NCBI RefSeq assembly: GCF_016888005.1
Contig: NZ_JAFDVE010000029.1
Span: 1 to 64,000 of the forward strand
Source of the DNA: Phycicoccus sp. CSK15P-2
GTDB lineage: Bacteria; Actinomycetota; Actinomycetes; Actinomycetales; Dermatophilaceae
Length of the DNA stretch: 64,000 nucleotides
Direction of reading: 5' to 3'
In this document: piece after piece, positions 1 to 7,864 of the stretch
Layout: the number at the start of each line of letters is the position of its first letter
Position numbering within the stretch: position 1 is the first letter of the stretch
Notes under the pieces: model-generated
What the model was told of the DNA's origin: nothing
The model's input: only the letters and a program-made list of their open reading frames with translations
Database searches by the model: none
Made by a program: the position numbers and the translations under genes

Positions 1-78
1 CCTGGGAGAGACCCTGCACAGTGACCGCGGTGATGACCAGCCTGGCTTTCGACACCCCCGCATCGCACCCCCACCAGG

Positions 79-166
79 GTTTCCTATGTCTTGAGACATG
101 CGTTTCCTATGTCCTGAGACTCAACACTGTCAGCCCGACCGTGTGATGTCTCAGGACATCGGAAAC
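79..166. repeat. IS481-like terminal repeat cluster
   Basis: Two near-identical direct copies of gtttcctatgtcytgagac lie at 79-97 and 102-120 (period 23), and an inverted copy, gtctcaggacatcggaaac, lies at 148-166. This resembles the ends of actinobacterial IS481-type elements, which fits the decayed transposase that follows on the minus strand. The doubled left copy may reflect nested or repeated insertion. Family assignment is from memory of such termini, not from a search. Confidence 0.5.
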
Positions 167-193
167 CCCCGAACCGTCAGGTTCGGGGGTTTC
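162..193. terminator. Hairpin downstream of transposase remnant
   Basis: Perfect 14-bp stem (162-175 with 180-193) closed by a 4-base loop (gtca). It overlaps the 3' end of the transposase remnant and the inverted terminal repeat. Shape fits an intrinsic terminator for the minus-strand transposase, although there is no clear U-run; it could also shield the element from outside transcription. Confidence 0.55.
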
Positions 194-408
194 GTGGTGT
201 CTGGGGTTGGTACTTGCGGGTGGTGTCGAGGGTGAGTTCTCGCAGGTTCTCGCCGGTGGTGGCGTCCAGGATGGTGATGTCCAGGCCGCGGACGAGGGTG
301 ACGGGAGCACGGGGCGTCGCCGTGGCGCAGGCTGACCTTTCGGTTGCTGACGCGGTCGCGGCGGTCTCGGGTGTGGGTATCGAGCGCAACCACCACCGCC
401 GGTGCCAC
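177..408 (-). pseudogene. Remnant of IS481-family transposase (C-terminal part)
   Basis: Two minus-strand frames carry pieces of the usual C-terminus of actinobacterial IS481 transposases. The frame over about 310-408 reads VVVALDTHTRDRRDRVSNRK and the frame over 180-308 reads RGLDITILDATTGENLREL followed by a YQPQTP tail and a stop at 177. The pieces are in different frames, and the segment normally between them (LRHIGVGRAH-like) is missing, so the gene has at least one frameshift or small deletion. The DDE core is absent. No intact copy is present in the window. Confidence 0.6.
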
Positions 409-600
409 CGGCGCTCCCTCGATAGGCTCACCTCGATCGAGCCTGAGACCAGCAAACCGTGCCGTTCACGCGGCCTGAAACACGACACCGGAACTGTCGA
501 CCAGACCTGCAGCAGTCCCAGGGCGGAGTCCAGGGCACGCCGGTCGGAGAAGGGTCGACGGGGGCTGTGGGGTCGGATGCGTGGAGAGGAAGGATCGGGA
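409..600. other. Intergenic, no gene recognised
   Basis: Open frames here are overlaps of longer spurious frames without recognisable similarity. The last bases (583-590, gaggaagg) form the ribosome binding site of the next gene. The stretch may contain further eroded mobile DNA. Confidence 0.4.
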
Positions 601-1524
601 ATGCAGACCATCTTGGGGGCGAGCGGGCAGATCGGGACCGAGCTGGCACGCGAGCTGACTCGCGCGTACGCCGCCGACGTGAGGCTCGTCAGCAGAAGCC
701 CGCGCACGGTCGACGGCGCAGGCGAACCTGTGAGCGCCGACCTTCTGGACGCGGACCAGACGAGGGCGGCGGTGGCCGGCAGTGAGATCGTCTACTTCAC
801 GGCTGGACTGCCTCCGAGGACCGAGCTGTGGGAGACGCAGTTCTCGAGGATGCTGCGGAATGCGCTCGATGCCAGCAAGGCGGCCAACGCGAAGTTCGCG
901 TACTTCGACAACACCTACATGTACCCCCAGGACGGCCGACTCCAAACCGAAGGGACGAGCTTCGCTCCGCTCGGCAGAAAGGGACGTGTCCGCGCGGAGA
1001 TGGCGGAGATGGTGCTCGAGGAGATGCAGCGCGGTGACATCGCCGTTCTCATCGGCCGCGCCCCGGAGTTCTACGGCCCGGGCCGTACCCAGGGGTTCAC
1101 GAATGCGCTGGTCTTCAACCGGCTGAAAGCCGGGAGACGGCCCTTCGTTCCTGTGCGTGACGACACGCTGCGCACACTCATCTGGACACCGGACGCCAGC
1201 AGGGCCATCGCTGCTCTCGCCAATGCTCCTGATGCGTATGGGCAGACGTGGCACCTTCCGGTTGACGAGCACCGCCTCACATACCGGCAGTTCGTCACGA
1301 TGGCCTCCGCCGAGTTCGGCCGCGATGAGAGGTACAGCATCGTGCCGACGTGGGCCCTCACTGCTGCGGGCGTCGTGTCCCCGGCGGCGAGGGAGATCCG
1401 GGAGCTGCTCCCGCGGTATGCGCAGGACAACCTGTTCGACGCGACCAAGTTCACGACGCGCTTCCCCGACTTCCCCGTGACGAGGTACCACGCGGGAGTC
1501 ACGATGATCCGTGGTGAGACCTGA
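601..1524 (+). CDS. NAD(P)-dependent epimerase/dehydratase-like protein
   Basis: 307 residues. The N-terminus (MQTILGASGQIGTELAREL) is a Rossmann nucleotide-binding loop of the GxxGxxG type found in extended short-chain dehydrogenases. A YDGR/YxxxK-like active site is not obvious; the region AYFDNTYMYPQ resembles the position of the catalytic Tyr in related nucleoside-diphosphate-sugar epimerase-like proteins, so activity is uncertain. The start is chosen because gaggaagg precedes ATG by a normal distance; longer upstream frames run into transposon debris. It faces a C-S lyase gene across a hairpin. Substrate unknown. Confidence 0.8.
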   Translation: MQTILGASGQIGTELARELTRAYAADVRLVSRSPRTVDGAGEPVSADLLDADQTRAAVAGSEIVYFTAGLPPRTELWETQFSRMLRNALDASKAANAKFAYFDNTYMYPQDGRLQTEGTSFAPLGRKGRVRAEMAEMVLEEMQRGDIAVLIGRAPEFYGPGRTQGFTNALVFNRLKAGRRPFVPVRDDTLRTLIWTPDASRAIAALANAPDAYGQTWHLPVDEHRLTYRQFVTMASAEFGRDERYSIVPTWALTAAGVVSPAAREIRELLPRYAQDNLFDATKFTTRFPDFPVTRYHAGVTMIRGET

Positions 1525-1570
1525 CTCCCACGTGACGGGTCGTCGAGCGTGGGTGTGGCGGGTGTGCTGA

Positions 1571-1590
1571 GCCCGGGCTTCTGCCCGGGT
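1571..1590. terminator. Bidirectional terminator hairpin
   Basis: cccgggc (1572-1578) pairs with gcccggg (1583-1589) around a ttct loop, placed between the convergent epimerase-like and malY-like genes. No long U-run, as is common in GC-rich actinobacteria. Confidence 0.5.
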
Positions 1591-1615
1591 TCCGCGGTGC
1601 AGGTCGGCTCGGGTC

Positions 1616-2767
1616 TCAGACCACCGAGGCCATCCGTCGCACGGCCTCCTCGACGATGTCCGGCGTCGTGGCGAAGTTGAGCCGGACGAAGCCCTGACCG
1701 CGCTCCGGGTCGTACCGCGGCCCCGACCCCAGGGCCACCCGTCCCCGCTCGCGGAACACCGCGGCGGGGTCGTCGCCGAGGCCGAGCGCACGGCAGTCGA
1801 GCCAGGCCAGGTAGGTCGCCCGGGACGGTGTCCACCGGACCCCGGGCAGGTGCTCGGCGAGCAGATCACCGAGCAGGTCCCGGTTGGCGGTGAGCTCGGT
1901 GACCAGCCGGCGCTGCCAGTCCCGGCCCTCTCGGACGGCCGCGACGTGCGCGATCTCCCCGAGGTGGGAGGAACCGTGGGTGTGCACCTCGTGCAGCCTG
2001 GCCAGGTCTGCTCCCGCCTGCGACCCGGCGACGACGACCGCGGCCTTCAGGCCGGCGAGGTTCCAGCCCTTGGACGGCGAGAACGCGGCGAGCCCCCGCT
2101 CGGCACCGGGGACGGTGAGGTACGGCGTGTGGGCGGGGGAGCCGTCCAGGACGAGCGGCGCGTGGATCTCGTCGCTCACGACGCGCACGCCGAGCTCCGC
2201 GGCGAGTGCGGCGAGCGCCGCGAGCTCGTCGGCGGCGTGGACCGTACCGGTGGGGTTCTGCGGGTTGCACAGGAGGTAAGCGGCCCTCGCCCCGCCCTGT
2301 GTCGCGGCCCGGAAGGCCGTACGCAGCGCCTGCGGGTCGAGCCGGCCCTCGGGGGTGAGCGGGGCGTCGACACGGCGTCGTCCGATGGCTTCGACGAAGC
2401 CGTAGAACGCGTCGTACACGGGTGGGGAGATGACCACCGGACCGCCCTCGTCGGTGAGGAGGCGGAGCATCTCGCTCACGCCGATCATGACGTCGGTGAC
2501 GACCATCGCGGCGGAGGGCCGGAAGGACCACCCGAGAGCGTCCTCGGTGTAGTCGGACATCGCGGCCGCATACCCGGGCGCCCACCCGTAGCCCGTGTCT
2601 CCGCGGGCCATCGCCGTCGAGACGGCCTCGACCACGGCGGGGCAGGGTAGGGCGTCCATCTCGGCCACCCACAGGGGCAGCACGTCGGAGGGGTAGGTGA
2701 GCCACTTGACGCTCGTGCGGGTGCGTCGGAGCTCGGCCTCGTGGGCGCCGAGGATGGCGGTGCTCAT
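1616..2767 (-). CDS. MalY/PatB-family PLP-dependent C-S lyase/aminotransferase
   Basis: 383 residues, fold-type I PLP enzyme. Visible motifs: NPQNPTG at about 168-174, SDEIHAPL with the PLP-contacting Asp near 199, and the Schiff-base lysine in FSPSKGWNLAG at about K233. These are the signatures of the MalY/PatB cystathionine beta-lyase group, which cleaves C-S bonds of cystathionine or cysteine conjugates. Some members act only as aminotransferases, so the substrate is open. A TAGGGT box (2774-2779) lies 6 bases before ATG with no Shine-Dalgarno, suggesting a leaderless transcript divergent from the phosphatidyltransferase gene. Confidence 0.85.
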   Translation of the reverse strand: MSTAILGAHEAELRRTRTSVKWLTYPSDVLPLWVAEMDALPCPAVVEAVSTAMARGDTGYGWAPGYAAAMSDYTEDALGWSFRPSAAMVVTDVMIGVSEMLRLLTDEGGPVVISPPVYDAFYGFVEAIGRRRVDAPLTPEGRLDPQALRTAFRAATQGGARAAYLLCNPQNPTGTVHAADELAALAALAAELGVRVVSDEIHAPLVLDGSPAHTPYLTVPGAERGLAAFSPSKGWNLAGLKAAVVVAGSQAGADLARLHEVHTHGSSHLGEIAHVAAVREGRDWQRRLVTELTANRDLLGDLLAEHLPGVRWTPSRATYLAWLDCRALGLGDDPAAVFRERGRVALGSGPRYDPERGQGFVRLNFATTPDIVEEAVRRMASVV

Positions 2768-2857
2768 GCGGCCACCCTAGGTCCGGCCCGGCGCCGGGCC
2801 GGGGAGCGGTCCGGGCGGAGGCCCGGGGCCACCACACGACCACCTACAGTTGCGTGC

Positions 2858-3454
2858 ATGACCGACGCGGGGCCCGAACGGCGGGTGAGTACCGACGTGT
2901 TCACGGTGCCCAACGTGCTGTCGGCGCTGCGCCTGGTCGGGGTGCCGGTGTTCCTCTGGGCGATCCTCTCGGAGCACGACGCCCTGGCCATCGTGCTGCT
3001 CGTGGTATCCGGGGTCACGGACTACCTGGACGGCAAGATCGCCCGCGCCTACGGCCTGGAGTCCCGGCTCGGCCAGCTGCTCGACCCGGTCGCCGACCGG
3101 CTCTACATCGCGTCGACGCTCTTCGGTCTGGCGTGGCGGGACATCCTGCCCTGGTGGGTGGTCGGCGTGCTCTTCGCTCGGGAGGCCTTCATGGGGGTCG
3201 TCGTGCTCATCGCGAAGCGGCACGGCTGGCTGGGCCTCCCCGTGCACTTCGCCGGCAAGGCCGCCACGTTCAACCTGCTCTACGCCTTCCCGCTGCTGCT
3301 CCTCGCCGACGGCGACGGGGTGGCGGCGCAGGTCGCCGAGCCAGTCGGCTGGGGCTTCGCGTGGTGGGGCATCACTTTGTACTGGGTCGCCGGGATCCTC
3401 TACGCGGTGCAGCTGCGCAGGCTCCTCGCCGCACCCCGGGCGGTGGCGGCATGA
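2858..3454 (+). CDS. pgsA: CDP-alcohol phosphatidyltransferase (PgsA-like)
   Basis: 198 residues, integral membrane. Residues around 45-70 contain the complete family signature DG-x2-AR-x8-G-x3-D-x3-D (within DYLDGKIAR ... GQLLDPVADR), which binds metal and CDP-alcohol. Several hydrophobic helices follow. The family makes phospholipids such as phosphatidylglycerol phosphate; the exact alcohol acceptor cannot be read from sequence. Position before DUF881-sbp-DUF881-gcvH-garA matches pgsA2 (Rv1822). ATG 2858 is preferred over longer frames because TACAGT (2845-2850) is 7 bases upstream, a leaderless arrangement. Its stop overlaps the next start (ATGA). Confidence 0.88.
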   Translation: MTDAGPERRVSTDVFTVPNVLSALRLVGVPVFLWAILSEHDALAIVLLVVSGVTDYLDGKIARAYGLESRLGQLLDPVADRLYIASTLFGLAWRDILPWWVVGVLFAREAFMGVVVLIAKRHGWLGLPVHFAGKAATFNLLYAFPLLLLADGDGVAAQVAEPVGWGFAWWGITLYWVAGILYAVQLRRLLAAPRAVAA

Positions 3455-4386
3455 GCGAGCGGGACGACCCCGGCGACGGTGGCGCTCCCGGCCCACCGGC
3501 CGCCACACGACGCCCGGACGCGTCGATGACCCTCATCCGCACGATGATGGAGCGCCCGCTCGACCCCGGGTACGCCGCAGCGGCCGAGCGCCGCGAGGCG
3601 GCCGGGCTGCCCCGCTCCACGTCGCTGCGCTCCCCGGTCCTCGTCGTGGCCACGCTGGCGATGGGCCTGGTCGTCGGGGTGTCGGCGTCCAACCTGACCG
3701 CGGCCGACAGCCCTCGGTCCGCCGCCCGGAAGGACCTCGTGCAGCAGATCGAGGACCGCCGCACGCAGGTCGACGACCTGGCCACCAGGGCCCGGGACCT
3801 CCAGGCGCAGGTCACCGCCCTCGAGGCCAGCCAGCTGGACGGCCCGAGCGGGGACGCGGCCCGGAGCCGGGAGCTCGCGGAGGTGGTCGGAGCGCTGCCG
3901 ATGCAGGGGCCCGGGGTCGTCGTGACCCTGGACGACCCCGACGACGCGGACGACAGCGGCAACGGCGACCCCTCCGACGAGGAGCGGGTCATCTCCAGCG
4001 ACATCCAGTTCGTCGTGAACGCCCTGTGGGCGTCCGGGGCGGAGGCCGTGAGCATCAACGGCAACCGGCTGACGTCGGTCAGTGCCATCCGGTTCGCGGG
4101 GTCGGCGATCATCGTCGACTTCCGGCCGCTGACCAGGCCCTACGTCATCACGGCCATCGGTGACCCGCAGAGCATGCCCACCGCCTTCGCCGACGGGGCC
4201 GGCGGGAGCTACCTCGCGACGCTGCACGGGTCCTTCGGCCTGCGGGCCGACACGGACGTCTCGCGCGACCTCTCGGTGCCCGCGGCAGTGGGCCTCACCA
4301 CCCGGTACGCGGACACCGTGGATACTGAAGGCGCCCCGACGTCCGGGGCCGTGCGAGACCGCGACGACGAGGAGGGCCGACCGTGA
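3451..4386 (+). CDS. DUF881 membrane-anchored protein
   Basis: 311 residues. A cytoplasmic N-terminus of about 55 residues is followed by one membrane helix (VLVVATLAMGLVVGVSAS), a coiled-coil stretch (QQIEDRRTQVDDLATRARDL) and a DUF881 domain ending in the characteristic RPYVITAIGDP segment. Function is not established; in many actinobacteria these genes flank sbp near divisome and cell-envelope genes. It is translationally coupled to both neighbours through ATGA and GTGA overlaps and corresponds in position to Rv1823. Confidence 0.88.
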   Translation: MSERDDPGDGGAPGPPAATRRPDASMTLIRTMMERPLDPGYAAAAERREAAGLPRSTSLRSPVLVVATLAMGLVVGVSASNLTAADSPRSAARKDLVQQIEDRRTQVDDLATRARDLQAQVTALEASQLDGPSGDAARSRELAEVVGALPMQGPGVVVTLDDPDDADDSGNGDPSDEERVISSDIQFVVNALWASGAEAVSINGNRLTSVSAIRFAGSAIIVDFRPLTRPYVITAIGDPQSMPTAFADGAGGSYLATLHGSFGLRADTDVSRDLSVPAAVGLTTRYADTVDTEGAPTSGAVRDRDDEEGRP

Positions 4387-4715
4387 TCCCCGCCATCGGC
4401 CTGGCCCTCGGCATCATGCTGGGGCTGCTGCTCCAGCCCGCGGTTCCCGTGTGGCTGCAGCCGTACCTGCCGATCGCGGTCATCGCCGCGCTCGACGCCG
4501 TGTTCGGAGCGGTGCGGGCCATCCTCGACGGGATCTTCAGCGACAAGGTCTTCGTCGTCTCGTTCCTCTCCAACGTCGTCGTGGCCGCGTTCATCGTCTT
4601 CCTCGGGGACAAGCTCGGGGTCGGCTCCCAGCTCTCCACCGGGGTCGTCGTCGTCCTCGGGGTGCGGATCTTCTCCAACGTCGCGTCGATCCGTCGGCAC
4701 CTGTTCGACGCATGA
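4383..4715 (+). CDS. sbp: Small basic protein Sbp (DUF1290)
   Basis: 110 residues, about three membrane helices covering most of the chain (MIPAIGLALGIMLGLLL; YLPIAVIAALDAVFGAVRA; ending LGVRIFSNVASIRRHLF). This matches the conserved small basic membrane protein found beside division genes in Gram-positive bacteria; its biochemical role is unknown. GTG start overlaps the upstream stop (GTGA), and its own stop overlaps the downstream DUF881 start. Equivalent to Rv1824. Confidence 0.88.
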   Translation: MIPAIGLALGIMLGLLLQPAVPVWLQPYLPIAVIAALDAVFGAVRAILDGIFSDKVFVVSFLSNVVVAAFIVFLGDKLGVGSQLSTGVVVVLGVRIFSNVASIRRHLFDA

Positions 4716-5473
4716 GCGGCGCCGACACCCGGCCGCGGCCCCCGAGGGACGCCCGTCACGCGTGGGCGCGGCTGCGGCGGGCCGGCGCGCCCCGGCCCAG
4801 CCGGTCCAACCTCCTCGCGATGGTCCTCGGCGTCGTCCTCGGCTTCGCGATCATCGCCCAGGTACGACAGACCTCGGTCGAGGGCCTCGAGAACCTCCGT
4901 GAGGACGAGCTGGTCCGCATCTTCGCGGACGTCGACCAGGACGGTGACCGGCTGTCGAGCGAGATCCGCGATCTCCAGACCTCCCTCGAGCTCCTCGAGA
5001 GCCGCACGACCGGCGAGGAGGAGGCCCAGCGTGCCGCCCGGGACCGCCTGGAGGCTCTGAGCATCCTCGCGGGGACGGCGCCCGCCGCCGGCCCCGGCAT
5101 CATCCTGCGCATCGACGACCCCCAGAAGCAGCTCGACGGCACCGCGCTGCTGGACGCCGTCGAGGAGCTGCGCGGGGCGGGGGCCGAGGCCATCCAGGTC
5201 GGTGACGTGCGGGTCGTCGCGACGACGTGGTTCGGCGGCAGCGACGGCGCCCTCACCGTCTCCGGCGCGGAGGTCCGGCCTCCGTACGTCATCACGGCCA
5301 TCGGCGACGCCAACACCCTCGCCGGCGCGATGCAGATCCCCGGCGGGGTCACGGCGTCCGTCCGGCGCGTCGGAGCGGAGGCGGAGGTCCAGATCCGGAC
5401 CCGCGTCGTCGTCGACGCGTTGCTGACCGTGAAGGCGCCTCAGTACGCTCGGCCCGTCCCCACCAACCCCTGA
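4712..5473 (+). CDS. Second DUF881 membrane-anchored protein
   Basis: 253 residues. One membrane helix (LLAMVLGVVLGFAIIAQV), then a coiled coil (about residues 75-115) and a DUF881 domain with the same RPPYVITAIGDA element as its upstream paralogue. The two DUF881 genes sandwich sbp, suggesting one membrane assembly; this is inference. ATG overlaps the sbp stop. Counterpart of Rv1825. Confidence 0.88.
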   Translation: MSGADTRPRPPRDARHAWARLRRAGAPRPSRSNLLAMVLGVVLGFAIIAQVRQTSVEGLENLREDELVRIFADVDQDGDRLSSEIRDLQTSLELLESRTTGEEEAQRAARDRLEALSILAGTAPAAGPGIILRIDDPQKQLDGTALLDAVEELRGAGAEAIQVGDVRVVATTWFGGSDGALTVSGAEVRPPYVITAIGDANTLAGAMQIPGGVTASVRRVGAEAEVQIRTRVVVDALLTVKAPQYARPVPTNP

Positions 5474-5503
5474 CGTGGCCGACCGGCCCGAGACAGGAGC
5501 GCC

Positions 5504-5890
5504 ATGAGCGACCTCGAGTACCCCGCTGGCCTGCGCTACACCGCCGAGCACGAGTGGGTGCGGACGGAGGGTGACGCGGTACGGGTCGGGATCACCGCGT
5601 TCGCCCAGGAGGCGCTCGGCGACGTCGTCTACGTCACGCTGCCCGCGGTGGGGGACACCGTGGCGGCGGGAGACACCTGTGGCGAGGTCGAGTCCACGAA
5701 GTCGGTCAGCGACCTCTACGCCCCCATCGCCGGCGAGGTGACGGCGGTGAACCCGGCCCTGGACTCCACCCCGGAGCTCGTCAACACCGACCCCTACGGC
5801 GAGGGCTGGATGTACGAGATGACACCGGCCGACGCCGCGGACGTCGACGGCCTGATGGATGCCGAGGCCTACACCGCGCAGCTGTCCTGA
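5504..5890 (+). CDS. gcvH: Glycine cleavage system H protein
   Basis: 128 residues. Carries the lipoyl-attachment motif VESTKSVSDLYAP with the modified lysine at K66. GcvH shuttles the aminomethyl group between the P, T and L proteins of the glycine cleavage complex in the cytoplasm. A ribosome site (caggag) precedes the ATG. It lies 30 bases after the DUF881 gene and about 2.7 kb before gcvP; gcvT is not in the window. Confidence 0.96.
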   Translation: MSDLEYPAGLRYTAEHEWVRTEGDAVRVGITAFAQEALGDVVYVTLPAVGDTVAAGDTCGEVESTKSVSDLYAPIAGEVTAVNPALDSTPELVNTDPYGEGWMYEMTPADAADVDGLMDAEAYTAQLS

Positions 5891-5990
5891 CCGCCGCGGT
5901 CCCAGAGGTTGGAGGGAAGGGTGGGACATCCGCCCGCCCGTGATCTAGGGTGACAGTCCGCGAGCCACATTCGAGGAGGGTGACCACCGC

Positions 5991-6446
5991 ATGACTGACG
6001 AGCGCGACGACCGGTCGGGGACGGCACCCGACCCGACCACGATGCGCCTGCAGGCCGTCGAGGGCGCGACCCGCGCCGAGCCGCAGGGTGAGAGCGAGCA
6101 CGTCCTCACCAAGGCCGACCTCGCGACGGTCGAGGCGCTGCGTCCCGGCACTGCGCTGCTGGTCGTCCTCAGGGGCCCGAACACCGGTGCGCGCTTCCTG
6201 CTCGACGACGACGAGGTCCTCTCGGGGCGGCACCCGGACAGCGACATCTTCCTCGACGACGTCACCGTCTCGCGCAAGCACGCGGTCTTCCGCCGCTCGT
6301 CCGGGTCGTTCATGGTCCACGACGTCGGCTCGCTCAACGGCACCTACGTCAACCGCGACCTCGTGGACGAGGCGCTGCTCACGACGGGCGACGAGGTCCA
6401 GATCGGCAAGTTCCGGCTCGTCTTCTACGCCTCGGCCCAGGCCTGA
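5991..6446 (+). CDS. garA: FHA-domain protein, GarA/OdhI homologue
   Basis: 151 residues. The C-terminal FHA domain (about 53-147) keeps the phosphopeptide-binding elements SGRHPDSDIFLDD, VTVSRKHA and SLNGTYVN. In mycobacteria and corynebacteria this protein inhibits 2-oxoglutarate dehydrogenase and controls glutamate metabolism, and is switched off by phosphorylation of a TT pair in an ETTS motif near the N-terminus. Here the N-terminus has DPTTMRLQ (T16-T17) rather than ETTS, so the switch may be altered. A TAGGGT box at 5946-5951 and AGGAGG at 5974-5979 precede the ATG. Same place as Rv1827. Confidence 0.92.
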   Translation: MTDERDDRSGTAPDPTTMRLQAVEGATRAEPQGESEHVLTKADLATVEALRPGTALLVVLRGPNTGARFLLDDDEVLSGRHPDSDIFLDDVTVSRKHAVFRRSSGSFMVHDVGSLNGTYVNRDLVDEALLTTGDEVQIGKFRLVFYASAQA

Positions 6447-6456
6447 CCGTCCACCC

Positions 6457-7143
6457 GTGGCCCCTGGCAGGCCCCTGACGATAGGGGCGGTCGTCTCGGC
6501 CCTGGTCGACGAGTTCCCCGACGTCACGGTCTCCAAGGTCCGCTTCCTCGAGGCGGAGGGGCTGGTCGCGCCCGAGCGGTCCGGCGCGGGCTACCGGCGG
6601 TACTCCCCGGAAGATCTCGAACGGCTCCGCTACGTCCTGCGGGCCCAGCGCGATCTCTTCTGGCCCCTCAAGGTCATCAAGGAGGCGCTGGCCGCGGCCG
6701 ACCGCGGGCTGGGCTTCACCGCTCCGGGGGAGCGTCCGGCGCTGCCGGAGCCCGTGGCGGCCGCGGCTCCGCCCGACGCGTCCGCCGTGCGGGCCGCGGG
6801 CACCCTGCGGCTCTCGGCCGACGAGCTCGCCGAGGCCTCGGGCCTCTCGGCGACGGACGTCGACGCCCTCGTCGGGCACGGCCTGCTCCGTCCGGTGGAG
6901 GGGATGCACGGCGCCGCCGATCTCGATGTCGCCCGGGCCGTGGCGGGTCTCGGGGCCTTCGGTGTCGAACCACGGCACCTCCGGGGCGTTCGGGCCGCGG
7001 CCGACCGTGAGGTCGGTCTCGTCGAGCAGGTCGTCGGAGGCCGGCGCGGGGCGGACGCCCACGCGGCCCGCGACGAGGTCGCGCGGCTCTGCCTGGCCCT
7101 GCACGCCGCGCTCCTGCGGGGTGGGCTCTCCGAGACCTCCTGA
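6457..7143 (+). CDS. ftsR: MerR-family regulator, FtsR-like
   Basis: 228 residues. N-terminal MerR winged helix (TIGAVVSALVDEFPDVTVSK, then FLEAEGLV and GYRRYSPEDLERL) and a second C-terminal segment with another helix-turn-helix-like stretch (LSADELAEASGLSATDVDAL). Position between garA and the DUF151 gene matches Rv1828/FtsR, which activates ftsZ in corynebacteria; function here is by synteny. Start is GTG at 6457, ten bases after garA; there is no ATG before the DNA-binding domain. No strong ribosome site is visible, so translation may couple to garA. Confidence 0.85.
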   Translation: MAPGRPLTIGAVVSALVDEFPDVTVSKVRFLEAEGLVAPERSGAGYRRYSPEDLERLRYVLRAQRDLFWPLKVIKEALAAADRGLGFTAPGERPALPEPVAAAAPPDASAVRAAGTLRLSADELAEASGLSATDVDALVGHGLLRPVEGMHGAADLDVARAVAGLGAFGVEPRHLRGVRAAADREVGLVEQVVGGRRGADAHAARDEVARLCLALHAALLRGGLSETS

Positions 7144-7205
7144 GCCCGGCGCCCCGTCCCTCGTACTCCGGGTCGGGCGTCCCACCGGAGAGGTACGGTG
7201 GATGC

Positions 7206-7697
7206 GTGAAGGTGCTGGACGTCCTCGGCGTGCGGGTCGAGATGCCGAACAACCAGCCTCTCGTCCTCCTCCGGGAGCGGGACGGCGACCGCTACCTGCC
7301 CATCTGGATCGGGGCTGCCGAGGCCACGGCCATCGCGTACGCCCAGCAGGGCGTCGTGCCGCCCCGGCCGCTGACCCACGACCTCCTCCGGTCGGTGATC
7401 GACGAGACCGGGCACACCTTGACGCGGGTGCGGATCACCTCGCTCGAGGAAGGGGTGTTCCACGCCGTCCTCGACATCGACGGTGGGGACGCCGCCGGGG
7501 GGACCGTCATCGACTCGCGCTCCTCGGACGCGATCGCCCTCGCGCTGCGGGCGGGGGCCGAGATCGTCACCGACGAGTCCCTGCTCGCCGAAGCGGGCGT
7601 CGAGATGGCCGAGCAGGAGGACGACGAGGTCGAGCGGTTCAAGGAGTTCCTCGACCACGTCTCGGCCGACGACTTCGACACCGAGGGCGGCGTCTGA
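7206..7697 (+). CDS. Bifunctional nuclease family protein (DUF151)
   Basis: 163 residues. The DUF151 core begins LGVRVEMPNNQPLVLLRE and continues through the conserved LPIWIGAAEATAIA element and RSSDAIALALR. The family is described as nucleases in plants and bacteria; in actinobacteria the biological role is unclear. An acidic C-terminal tail follows (about 135-163). GTG start at 7206 sits 6 bases after TACGGT (7194-7199). Equivalent to Rv1829. Confidence 0.9.
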   Translation: MKVLDVLGVRVEMPNNQPLVLLRERDGDRYLPIWIGAAEATAIAYAQQGVVPPRPLTHDLLRSVIDETGHTLTRVRITSLEEGVFHAVLDIDGGDAAGGTVIDSRSSDAIALALRAGAEIVTDESLLAEAGVEMAEQEDDEVERFKEFLDHVSADDFDTEGGV

Positions 7698-7743
7698 CCC
7701 GAGAACGGACGACACGCCGGTGGGCGTGTCGTTGCCGTGGTCG

Positions 7744-7786
7744 TTGACCGGTGTCACATCCGCCTCTACGGTCACACCCGTCACAC
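7744..7786 (+). promoter_or_regulatory. Promoter with three GTCACA repeats upstream of second merR gene
   Basis: TTGACC (7744-7749) and TACGGT (7767-7772) are spaced by 17 bases, a good housekeeping-sigma promoter. GTCACA occurs at 7753-7758, 7771-7776 and 7780-7785, i.e. inside the spacer, over the -10 and at the start point. This looks like an operator array, possibly for autoregulation by the downstream MerR protein. Confidence 0.6.
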
Positions 7787-7864
7787 AAAGTGGCCGAGTG
7801 AGTGACGCCGATGTCATTCCTCGGCGTACAGTCGTCGATGAGGGCGGCACATCAGGAGGTAGGC

